Assembly (NCBI RefSeq): GCF_003850245.1
Contig: NZ_CP031015.1
Span: 186,001 to 250,000, forward strand
Source: Microbacterium sp. ABRD28
GTDB lineage: Bacteria; Actinomycetota; Actinomycetes; Actinomycetales; Microbacteriaceae
Reading direction: 5' to 3'
DNA: 64,000 nt
In this document: positions 9,176 through 16,796 of the stretch, one piece after another
How positions within the stretch are numbered: the first letter of the stretch is position 1
How the letters are laid out: every line of letters starts with the position of its first letter
Translations under genes and position numbers: made by a program
The notes under the pieces: model-generated
Seen by the model: only the letters and a program-made list of their open reading frames with translations
The model's database searches: none
What the model was told of the DNA's origin: nothing

Positions 9176-9391
9176 CTACTGGTTGCCGATGTGCTTGTCG
9201 ACGTTCGCGCGGACGTTGTCGACGTGCTGGTCCACGGAGTCGGGCGCGACCTTCTTGACGAACTCCGCCGCCGCGTCGAGCGCCTTGTCACTGGCGTCCT
9301 CGGCCTGCTGGCTCTTGAGTGCTTCGTCGATCTTGTCTTTGTGCTGGTCGAGGAACTGCTTGCCCTGGTTGACGAGGTCGTCGATTCCCAT
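9176..9391 (-). CDS. MT0933-family antitoxin-like small protein
   Basis: A 71-residue, highly charged helical protein (MGIDDLVNQGKQFLDQHKDK...), matching the Rv0909/MT0933 antitoxin family in length and in its repeated Asp/Lys/Gln helices. An AAAGGAG site lies 6 nt upstream of the ATG at 9391. In mycobacteria this family neutralises a partner toxin. No toxin gene is visible next to it, so it is either an orphan or has another role. It lies between the AbiEi-like gene and the tuf terminator. Confidence 0.6.
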   Translation of the reverse strand: MGIDDLVNQGKQFLDQHKDKIDEALKSQQAEDASDKALDAAAEFVKKVAPDSVDQHVDNVRANVDKHIGNQ

Positions 9392-9467
9392 GAAGGACTC
9401 CTTTGTGCCGTTTGACCCATCATGGCCGTCTTCCGGTGGACGCGGGTAGACCCTTTCACCGCATATG

Positions 9468-9530
9468 AGGGCACCCTCGCGGGGAGGGAGGGCACCCTCG
9501 CGGGGAGGGAGGGCACCCTCGCGGGGGAAG
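9468..9530. repeat. 21-bp-period repeat array, locus B (3 units)
   Basis: Three tandem copies of GGGCACCCTCGCGGGG at exact 21-bp spacing. On the minus strand the core is CGCGAGGGTGC, as in loci A and C. The array lies between the small antitoxin-like gene and the tuf terminator. Confidence 0.9.
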
Positions 9531-9566
9531 CGAGAACCCCCCGGGCATGAGCCCGGGGGGTTCTCG
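9531..9566 (-). terminator. Terminator of the str operon, after tuf
   Basis: A perfect 16-bp stem (CGAGAACCCCCCGGGC and its complement) with an ATGA loop, 24 nt after the tuf stop. The arms begin with GAGAA and end with TTCTC. There is no long U-tract, as is common in actinobacteria. Confidence 0.85.
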
Positions 9567-9589
9567 TGGGTGCGCCTAGGGCGCGGAGA

Positions 9590-10783
9590 TCACTTGAGGA
9601 TCTTGGTCACCGTGCCGGCGCCGACGGTGCGGCCACCCTCACGGATCGCGAAGCCGAGGCCCTCCTCCATGGCGATCGGCTGGATCAGCTCGACCGTCAT
9701 GTCGGTGGTGTCACCGGGCATGACCATCTCGGTGCCCTCGGGCAGCGAGATGACGCCGGTGACGTCGGTGGTGCGGAAGTAGAACTGCGGACGGTAGTTC
9801 GTGAAGAACGGGTTGTGACGGCCGCCCTCCTCCTTGGACAGGATGTACGCCGTGCCCTCGAAGTTGGTGTGCGGGGTGACCGAACCGGGCTTCACGACGA
9901 CCTGGCCGCGCTCGACGTCGTCGCGCTTGAGACCACGAAGGAGCAGACCACAGTTCTCGCCGGCCCACGCCTCGTCGAGCTGCTTGTGGAACATCTCGAT
10001 ACCCGTGACCGTGGTCTTCTGCGTCGGGCGGATGCCGACGATCTCGACCTCGGAGTTGATGGCGAGGGTGCCACGCTCGGCGCGGCCCGTGACGACGGTG
10101 CCACGACCGGTGATGGTGAAGACATCCTCGATGGGCATGAGGAACGGCTTGTCCTTGTCACGCACCGGGTCGGGGATGGACTCGTCGGCGGCGTCCATCA
10201 GCTCGACGATCGACTCGACCCACTTGTCGTCACCCTCGAGAGCCTTCAGGCCCGAGACGCGGACGACCGGAGCGTCATCGCCGGGGAAGCCCTGGCTGGA
10301 CAGCAGCTCGCGGACCTCGAGCTCGACGAGCTCCAGGATCTCCTCGTCGTCGACCATGTCGGCCTTGTTCAGCGCGACCATCAGGTAGGGCACGCCGACC
10401 TGCTTGGCGAGCAGAACGTGCTCACGGGTCTGAGCCATCGGGCCGTCGGTGGCGGCGACCACGAGGATCGCACCGTCCATCTGAGCGGCACCGGTGATCA
10501 TGTTCTTGATGTAGTCGGCGTGACCCGGGGCGTCCACGTGAGCGTAGTGACGCTTGGGGGTCTCGTACTCGACGTGCGAGATGTTGATCGTGATGCCGCG
10601 CTGACGCTCCTCGGGAGCCGAGTCGATCGACGCGAAGTCGCGCTGCACGTTGGTGGCCGACGGGTACTTGTCGGCGAGCACCTTCGAGATCGCGGCGGTG
10701 AGCGTGGTCTTGCCGTGGTCGACGTGACCGATCGTTCCGATGTTCACGTGCGGCTTGGTCCGCTCGAACTTGGCCTTAGCCAC
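9590..10783 (-). CDS. tuf: Elongation factor Tu
   Basis: GTPase that delivers aminoacyl-tRNA to the ribosomal A site. It has the full length of 397 residues. G1 GHVDHGKT lies at 19-26, G3 DAPGHADY near residue 83, and G4 NKAD in the [12 protein letters not shown] segment. Domains 2 and 3 follow with GRGTVVTGR and the C-terminal [15 protein letters not shown]. It is the last gene of the rpsL-rpsG-fusA-tuf operon, separated from fusA by 126 bp and followed by a strong hairpin terminator. Confidence 0.99.
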   Translation of the reverse strand: MAKAKFERTKPHVNIGTIGHVDHGKTTLTAAISKVLADKYPSATNVQRDFASIDSAPEERQRGITINISHVEYETPKRHYAHVDAPGHADYIKNMITGAAQMDGAILVVAATDGPMAQTREHVLLAKQVGVPYLMVALNKADMVDDEEILELVELEVRELLSSQGFPGDDAPVVRVSGLKALEGDDKWVESIVELMDAADESIPDPVRDKDKPFLMPIEDVFTITGRGTVVTGRAERGTLAINSEVEIVGIRPTQKTTVTGIEMFHKQLDEAWAGENCGLLLRGLKRDDVERGQVVVKPGSVTPHTNFEGTAYILSKEEGGRHNPFFTNYRPQFYFRTTDVTGVISLPEGTEMVMPGDTTDMTVELIQPIAMEEGLGFAIREGGRTVGAGTVTKILK

Positions 10784-10909
10784 TGGGTCCTCCTCAGGAC
10801 GGTCGTGTAGAAGTTCCGGGCACTGGTTTGCGACCGGTCGTCTACGGGGATGGCTCTCAGTGTAGTAGAGAGGGTTTCTGGTGGTTGGTGTGCGCGTGGC
10901 CCCGGAGGG

Positions 10910-13024
10910 TCACTCGCCCTTGGTCTTCTGGACGATCTCGTCCATGACGTTGCGCGGAACCTCGGCGTAGCTGTCGAACTCCATGGAGTACACAGCACGG
11001 CCCGAGGTCTTCGAGCGCAGGTCGCCGATGTAGCCGAACATCTCCGACAGCGGCACGTTGGCACGCACCACCTTGACGCCGGCGGCATCCTCCATCGACT
11101 GGATCTGCCCGCGACGGGAGTTCAGGTCGCCGATGACGTCGCCCATGTACTCCTCGGGAGTACGCACCTCGACGGCCATGATCGGCTCGAGGATGACGGG
11201 GTTCGCCTTGCGGATGGCCTCCTTGAAGCCCATCGACCCGGCGATCTTGAACGCCATCTCCGACGAGTCGACGTCGTGCGCCGCGCCGTCGAGGAGGATC
11301 GCCTTCACGCCGACCATCGGGTAGCCCGCCAGGACACCGACGTTCATCGCGTCCTGGAAACCGGCGTCGACCGAAGGGATGTACTCGCGCGGGATGCGGC
11401 CACCGGTGACCTTGTTCTCGAACTCGTACGTCTTGTCGGCCGTGACCTCGAGCGGCTCGATCGCGAACTGGATCTTCGCGAACTGACCCGAACCACCGGT
11501 CTGCTTCTTGTGGGTGTAGTCGTGACGCTCGACGGTCTTGCGGATCGTCTCGCGGTACGCGACCTGGGGCTTTCCGACGTTGGCCTCGACCTTGAACTCG
11601 CGCTTCATGCGGTCCACGAGGATGTCGAGGTGCAGCTCGCCCATACCGCGGATGACGGTCTGGCCGGTCTCGGCGTTCTGCTCCACACGGAACGTCGGGT
11701 CCTCTTCGGCGAGCTTCTGGATCGCCAGACCCAGCTTCTCCTGGTCGGCCTTGGTCTTGGGCTCGATGGCGACCTCGATGACCGGCTCGGGGAAGGTCAT
11801 CGACTCCAGGACGACCTGGTTGCTGCTGTCGGACAGCGTGTCGCCCGTGGTGGTGTCCTTCAGGCCGATGACGGCGTAGATGTGCCCCGCGGTGACCGAG
11901 TCGACCGGCATCTCCTTGTTGGCGTGCATCTGGAAGATCTTCCCGATGCGCTCCTTCTTGCCCTTGGTCGCGTTGACGACCTGGGCACCGGAGTCGAGGT
12001 GACCCGAGTACACGCGGATGTAGGTGAGGCGACCGAAGAACGGGTGCGTGACGATCTTGAACGCCAGCGCCGTGAAGGGCTCATCGCGGTCGGGGTGACG
12101 CTCGATGATGATCTCTTCGTTCTTGGGGTCCTTCGCCTCGATGGCGGGGACGTCCAGCGGCGAGGGGAGGTAGTCCACGACCGCGTCGAGCATCGGCTGC
12201 ACACCGCGGTTCTTGAACGCCGAGCCGCACAGCACGGGGTAGACCTCGCTGGCGATCGTCATCTTGCGGATGGCGCCCTTGATCTCCTCGTGGGTGAGCT
12301 CCTCGCCGCCGAAGTACTTCTCCAGGAGGACCTCGTCGCTTTCGGCGACGGTCTCCATGAGCTTCTCGCGGTACTCGTTGGCCTTGTCCACGAGGTCGGC
12401 CGGGATCTCCTGGATCTCGTACTTCGCACCCATGGTCACGTCACCCTTGGCGTCACCGGGCCACACCAGCGCACGCATGTAGACGAGGTCCACAACGCCG
12501 ACGAAGTCGTTCTCGGCGCCGATCGGGATCTGCAGGACGAGGGGCTTTGCCTTCAGGCGGTTGACGATCGTGTCGACCGTGAAGTAGAAGTCGGCACCGA
12601 GCTTGTCCATCTTGTTGACGAAGCAGATGCGGGGGACGTCGTACTTGTCGGCCTGACGCCACACCGTCTCGGACTGGGGCTCGACGCCCTCCTTGCCGTC
12701 GAAGACGGCGACGGCACCGTCGAGCACGCGGAGCGAGCGCTCCACCTCGACGGTGAAGTCGACGTGCCCGGGGGTGTCGATGATGTTGATCTGGTTCTTC
12801 TCCCAGAAGCACGTCACCGCGGCGGAGGTGATCGTGATGCCACGCTCCTGCTCCTGCTCCATCCAGTCGGTGGTGGCAGCGCCGTCGTGGGTCTCGCCGA
12901 TCTTGTGGTTGACGCCCGTGTAGAAGAGGATGCGCTCGGTCGTCGTCGTCTTGCCGGCATCGATGTGCGCCATGATGCCGATGTTGCGGACCTTCTTGAG
13001 GTCGGTGAGCACTTCTTGTGCCAC
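10910..13024 (-). CDS. fusA: Elongation factor G
   Basis: Ribosomal translocase GTPase that also helps recycle ribosomes. It has the full length of 704 residues. G1 [13 protein letters not shown] lies near the N-terminus, with G3 DTPGHVDF and G4 NKMDKLG further on. Domain IV ([20 protein letters not shown]) and domain V ([15 protein letters not shown]) follow. It lies 73 bp after rpsG, with a hairpin in the gap. Confidence 0.99.
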   Translation of the reverse strand: MAQEVLTDLKKVRNIGIMAHIDAGKTTTTERILFYTGVNHKIGETHDGAATTDWMEQEQERGITITSAAVTCFWEKNQINIIDTPGHVDFTVEVERSLRVLDGAVAVFDGKEGVEPQSETVWRQADKYDVPRICFVNKMDKLGADFYFTVDTIVNRLKAKPLVLQIPIGAENDFVGVVDLVYMRALVWPGDAKGDVTMGAKYEIQEIPADLVDKANEYREKLMETVAESDEVLLEKYFGGEELTHEEIKGAIRKMTIASEVYPVLCGSAFKNRGVQPMLDAVVDYLPSPLDVPAIEAKDPKNEEIIIERHPDRDEPFTALAFKIVTHPFFGRLTYIRVYSGHLDSGAQVVNATKGKKERIGKIFQMHANKEMPVDSVTAGHIYAVIGLKDTTTGDTLSDSSNQVVLESMTFPEPVIEVAIEPKTKADQEKLGLAIQKLAEEDPTFRVEQNAETGQTVIRGMGELHLDILVDRMKREFKVEANVGKPQVAYRETIRKTVERHDYTHKKQTGGSGQFAKIQFAIEPLEVTADKTYEFENKVTGGRIPREYIPSVDAGFQDAMNVGVLAGYPMVGVKAILLDGAAHDVDSSEMAFKIAGSMGFKEAIRKANPVILEPIMAVEVRTPEEYMGDVIGDLNSRRGQIQSMEDAAGVKVVRANVPLSEMFGYIGDLRSKTSGRAVYSMEFDSYAEVPRNVMDEIVQKTKGE

Positions 13025-13054
13025 GGGGTGTCTTCCTTACCTTGTGTCGGGCTT

Positions 13055-13085
13055 CACCGGCCGGAGGGGTGGCCTCCGGCCGGTG
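13055..13085 (-). terminator. Intercistronic hairpin between rpsG and fusA
   Basis: A perfect 13-bp stem (CACCGGCCGGAGG and its complement) with a 5-nt loop, 12 nt after the rpsG stop. It has no U-tract. It may attenuate transcription or protect the rpsG 3' end. Confidence 0.6.
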
Positions 13086-13097
13086 AGAGGATGCTGG

Positions 13098-13568
13098 TTA
13101 CCAGCGGTAGTGCGCGAAGGCGCGGTTCGACTCGGCCATCTTGTGGGTGTCCTCGCGACGCTTGACCGCGGCACCCAGGCCGTTCGAGGCATCCAGGATC
13201 TCGTTCTGGAGGCGCTCGGTCATGGTCTTCTCGCGACGGCCCTTGGCGTAGCTGACGAGCCAGCGGAGCGCGAGCGTGTTGGCGCGGTGCGGCTTGACCT
13301 CGACCGGCACCTGATAGGTCGAACCGCCGACGCGGCGGCTCTTGACCTCGAGGGTGGGGCGGACGTTGTCGAGCGCCTTCTTGAGGGTCGCGACGGCGTC
13401 CTGGCCGTTCTTGGCCTCCACGCCGCGCAGGGCGTTGTAGACGATCGACTCGGCGATGGACTTCTTGCCGTCGACGAGGATCTTGTTGACGAGCTGGGTG
13501 ACGATCGGCGCACCGTAGACCGGGTCGTTGACGACGACGCGGCGAGGAGCGGGTCCCTTACGAGGCAT
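13098..13568 (-). CDS. rpsG: 30S ribosomal protein S7
   Basis: Primary 16S rRNA-binding protein of the small-subunit head, at the E site. It has the full length of 156 residues: [19 protein letters not shown] at the N-terminus, then [20 protein letters not shown] and [12 protein letters not shown]. It lies 5 nt after rpsL. Confidence 0.98.
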   Translation of the reverse strand: MPRKGPAPRRVVVNDPVYGAPIVTQLVNKILVDGKKSIAESIVYNALRGVEAKNGQDAVATLKKALDNVRPTLEVKSRRVGGSTYQVPVEVKPHRANTLALRWLVSYAKGRREKTMTERLQNEILDASNGLGAAVKRREDTHKMAESNRAFAHYRW

Positions 13569-13573
13569 CTAAC

Positions 13574-13942
13574 TCAACCCTTCTTCGCGCCGTAGCGGCT
13601 ACGGGCCTGCTTGCGGTTCTTCACGGCCTGGGTGTCCAGGGCGCCGCGGACGATCTTGTAGCGGACACCGGGGAGGTCCTTCACACGGCCGCCGCGGACG
13701 AGCACCAGCGAGTGCTCCTGCAGGTTGTGGCCCTCACCGGGGATGTAGGCGGTGACCTCGGTCCCGTTGCGCAGCTTCACACGGGCGACCTTGCGCATCG
13801 CCGAGTTCGGCTTCTTCGGGGTGGTGGTGTACACGCGGGTGCACACGCCCGCCTGCTGCGGGTTCGCCTTCAGGGCGGGCGCCTTGGTCTTCGAGACCTT
13901 GGGCGAGCGACCCTTGCGAACCAACTGCTGAATGGTTGGCAC
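13574..13942 (-). CDS. rpsL: 30S ribosomal protein S12
   Basis: Decoding-centre protein. It has 122 residues with [18 protein letters not shown] and [15 protein letters not shown], so the lysines at the positions equivalent to E. coli 43 and 88 are wild-type. This predicts no S12-based streptomycin resistance. It is the first gene of the str operon; the promoter lies about 215 nt upstream. Confidence 0.98.
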   Translation of the reverse strand: MPTIQQLVRKGRSPKVSKTKAPALKANPQQAGVCTRVYTTTPKKPNSAMRKVARVKLRNGTEVTAYIPGEGHNLQEHSLVLVRGGRVKDLPGVRYKIVRGALDTQAVKNRKQARSRYGAKKG

Positions 13943-14157
13943 GTTCTCTCCTTGTCAGTGCTGCACGGTGACAGCGTCGTGGTTTCACCACAGATCCACC
14001 GGCGCAGCAGAATGACCTGACGCGATTTCAAGGGTGGATATGCCGTGGGGGTGGCCTGTTCGCAGAACCAATCCCTGTGCGGCGCCGGGACGGCCGCTCG
14101 CCGGACCCAATCGTCGTGAGGCACAGCGGACGGCGCGCGTGAGCGCACACCCGCTCA

Positions 14158-14186
14158 ATGATACGCCCCTTTCCGGGACCGGGCAA
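14158..14186 (-). promoter_or_regulatory. Probable str operon promoter
   Basis: On the minus strand TTGCCC (14181-14186), a 17-bp spacer and TATCAT (14158-14163) face rpsL. The -35 box begins directly after the stop of the upstream gene. The predicted leader is about 210 nt. Apart from this promoter, the 245-bp gap holds nothing I recognise. Confidence 0.6.
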
Positions 14187-14187
14187 T

Positions 14188-14730
14188 TCAGACCGGAAGG
14201 GAGAGCAGTGCGACGATCGCGACGACGGCCGCCACCAGGACCACGACCGCCACGATCACCGCCACCGCGGCCCGCCACCGCGACCGCTGCCGCCGCTCGG
14301 CCGCCGCTCGGCCGGCATCCACGACGGGCTGCGCAGGTTGGGAGGCGGGGGCGGTGCGCGGCACGCGGGCAGCCGTGTCGGCGCGGGGGCCGTAGACGTC
14401 GGTCTCGGGACCGGGCCGTCGCGCCGTCCGCGCAGCCCCGTCGCCATTCGTCGCGCCGCCGGCGTCGGGGGCAGGACGGATGACACCGGTCGACCGCGCA
14501 TCGGCGGTGCGCACCGTCCATTCGTCCACACCGTCGCCGCGGCTGCGCGCCCGCCCTGAGACGACCGTCTCCTCGGCGGGGGCATGCCGGCTGGAGGGCG
14601 CGGTGGTCTCGACCGGGGCCTGACGCCGCGAGAGCAGCGTCTGCTCGACAGGGGCCTGAGAGTCGAGCTCCGGCGCGCCGGGCGCCTGACGCTTCGAGGG
14701 CGCCGTCCGTTCGTCGGGGACGTCGGTCAT
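14188..14730 (-). CDS. Tail-anchored Pro/Ala/Arg-rich membrane protein
   Basis: A 180-residue protein I do not recognise. Residues 1-145 look disordered, with degenerate repeats around RQAP (KRQAPGAPE, RRQAPVETT, SRHAPAEET). A single hydrophobic helix of Val/Ala/Ile lies at about 150-175, right at the C-terminus, giving tail-anchor topology. It starts 2 nt after the FHA gene and is the last member of the kinase-FN3-MoxR operon. Disordered Thr/Ser-rich segments could be kinase substrates or FHA ligands, but this is inference. Confidence 0.7.
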   Translation of the reverse strand: MTDVPDERTAPSKRQAPGAPELDSQAPVEQTLLSRRQAPVETTAPSSRHAPAEETVVSGRARSRGDGVDEWTVRTADARSTGVIRPAPDAGGATNGDGAARTARRPGPETDVYGPRADTAARVPRTAPASQPAQPVVDAGRAAAERRQRSRWRAAVAVIVAVVVLVAAVVAIVALLSLPV

Positions 14731-14732
14731 CG

Positions 14733-16796
14733 TCAGCTGTTGCTGCGCACCAGGCGGATCTCGGCGTCACCGAGGAAGAACCGGTCCCCCGCCTCGACCT
14801 CGACCCCCGAGGGAGCCTCGACCTCGGTCCCCATCAGAGTCGCGAACACGACGCCGTTGGTGGAGCCGAGATCGAGGATGTACCAGGTGTCCTTTCGCAG
14901 TTCCAGGCGGGCGTGCGTGCTCGAGACCGTGGAGTCGTCGATCCGGATCAGCTGAGCCCGCGGGTGATCGGGATCGGGCAGGGGCTTACGGCCGAGGATC
15001 GCGACGTCGGAGGTGATCGCGATCGACTCCCCCGCGGGCGTGACGACCGCCCAGTTCGTCCGGCGGCGGCGCGCGACGATCGTCTGGTCGAGACCGTCGT
15101 CGAGGTCGGGCACCCCGGGCCGGGCGTACTGCGCCGAGACCGCTCCGCCTGCGGCCCGGGGGGTGCCGGCCACCGGTGCGCCGGCGATCGCGGACACCGG
15201 ACCGGAGGTCTCGGGGAACGGCTCGGATTCGGGCATCGGCGAGTGCGCGGGCCGCCACGGCTCGTCATCGTCGGGCGCCGAGGGCGCAGGGCCGGCCTCG
15301 GGAGCCGGATCTGCGGACGGCATCCGGGTCAGGGGCGCCTGGAAGAGCGGGACGGATGACGCGGGGTCGGCGTCTTCGCCGGCATCCGTCGTATCGGCGG
15401 TGCCGCGACGACGGATGCCCGGGACGTCCTCGCCGCCGGCGGACGGCGTCGCGCCGTCGGAGGGAGCGGCGCCGTCGGAGGGGGTGACGGCGCCGGGGAC
15501 GGCGGCGATCGGTGCGGGCGCCCCGGTGACGGCTCCGGTGACCTCTCCGGTGACGTCCTGGTCGAGGACGAATCCGTTCCACACCGACGCGGAACGACGG
15601 ATCTCGGCGCGCGAGGCGGCAGCGCCGCCCGGTTCCGACGCGGCATCGGGCTCGCGCTCGTCGGCGCGGGCGCCGGAGACCCCCGCGGCGACGGCCTCGG
15701 CCCCGGAGGCGCCCTCGACCGGCGGGGCGGGGGGCGCCTCGTCGACATCCCCGCTCGCTGCGGGCTGCTCCGCCGGGTCGGGGTCCCACGACCGCACCGG
15801 GCGGAAGGGCTCGACCGACGGCCACACCGGTCCGGAACGCACCGGGCTGTCAGGTCGAGATGCGGCCGGCGCCGACGGCCACGACGGGAGGGAGGAGGGG
15901 TCGGATGCCGCCGGCGCGGCCTCCGACGCAGGCTCGGGATCCGTCGCCGGATCCGCTGCGGGCACGTCCTCCGCTGCGGGAGGGGTGAAACGCGGCGGCT
16001 CGGGCGCGGCGAACAATCCACTCAGCACGTCGTCATCGCCGGACTCCCGACCGGCTCCGGCCGACGCCGTCGCGATCGGCGCCGTGTCGCTGGGTTCGAC
16101 CGCGAGGGTCGCGGCAGGAGGGGCCGCCCGGCGCGCCTCGTCGGTCGAGGATTCCTCGTCCAGTTCCGGATCGCCGAGATCGGCGTCAGCGGCCTCCCCC
16201 GCGCCGGCGCCACGGACGGTGTCCTCCCACGACGCCTCACTCCGGGTCGTCTCTCGCGAGCCGGCGTAATCGGGGGCCGGAAGGAGCGGGGTGTACACCG
16301 CTCCGCGCGCGGTCGGGACTCCGTAGACCCGGTCGTCGAACTCGTCCTCGTCCGAGCCGCCGGCCACGGAGACCGAGCCGCCGAGGTCGGGGTTGACGCT
16401 CCGGCGCGGGCCGGCGTCGTCGGTTCCCACCCACCGGGCCGATCCGAAGCCGAGTACCGAAGCCCACACCGGCAGGAGGAGCGCCGCCAGCACCGTCATC
16501 CCGGCGCCGTAGCCGAACTCCCGTCCGATGCGGTAGCAGGCGACGATCATCGCCACCCACATCAGCAGCGGCCCGAGCACGGGCAGCAGCAGGAGGAGCA
16601 CCAGCCACCCCGAGAAGCCGCCGAGCTGCAGCAGCACCGCGATGTTCAGGATCGGCACCCACGCCTTCCAGCTCTGCTCGCCGGACTTGCGGAAGACCGC
16701 GCCCAGAGCCAGGGCGGTCCACACGTAGAGCACGACCGCGACGAGGGCGCTGGAGACCCCCAGTGTCACGACCAGCGATGCGTCGGTTGCGCTCAT
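14733..16796 (-). CDS. DUF5684 membrane and FHA domain protein
   Basis: A 687-residue protein. The N-terminal about 125 residues form three to four membrane helices with the DUF5684 pattern (AVFRKSGEQSWKAWVPILNI). A 450-residue low-complexity Pro/Ala/Asp/Ser region follows. The C-terminal about 90 residues form an FHA domain with GRKPLPD, STVSSTHARLEL and LDLGSTNGV, the phosphothreonine-binding core. It overlaps the transglutaminase-like gene by 4 nt (ATGA). The FHA domain probably reads phosphorylation by the kinase encoded at the start of the operon. The kinase-FHA link is inference from context. Confidence 0.88.
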   Translation of the reverse strand: MSATDASLVVTLGVSSALVAVVLYVWTALALGAVFRKSGEQSWKAWVPILNIAVLLQLGGFSGWLVLLLLLPVLGPLLMWVAMIVACYRIGREFGYGAGMTVLAALLLPVWASVLGFGSARWVGTDDAGPRRSVNPDLGGSVSVAGGSDEDEFDDRVYGVPTARGAVYTPLLPAPDYAGSRETTRSEASWEDTVRGAGAGEAADADLGDPELDEESSTDEARRAAPPAATLAVEPSDTAPIATASAGAGRESGDDDVLSGLFAAPEPPRFTPPAAEDVPAADPATDPEPASEAAPAASDPSSLPSWPSAPAASRPDSPVRSGPVWPSVEPFRPVRSWDPDPAEQPAASGDVDEAPPAPPVEGASGAEAVAAGVSGARADEREPDAASEPGGAAASRAEIRRSASVWNGFVLDQDVTGEVTGAVTGAPAPIAAVPGAVTPSDGAAPSDGATPSAGGEDVPGIRRRGTADTTDAGEDADPASSVPLFQAPLTRMPSADPAPEAGPAPSAPDDDEPWRPAHSPMPESEPFPETSGPVSAIAGAPVAGTPRAAGGAVSAQYARPGVPDLDDGLDQTIVARRRRTNWAVVTPAGESIAITSDVAILGRKPLPDPDHPRAQLIRIDDSTVSSTHARLELRKDTWYILDLGSTNGVVFATLMGTEVEAPSGVEVEAGDRFFLGDAEIRLVRSNS

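Noticed and set aside
10784..10909. Separate tuf promoter in the fusA-tuf gap
   Set aside because: A TACACT hexamer is present, but no acceptable -35 at 16-18 bp, so I do not list it as a feature.
10850..13165. 771-codon open frame opposite fusA
   Set aside because: Shadow of EF-G with no recognisable domain.
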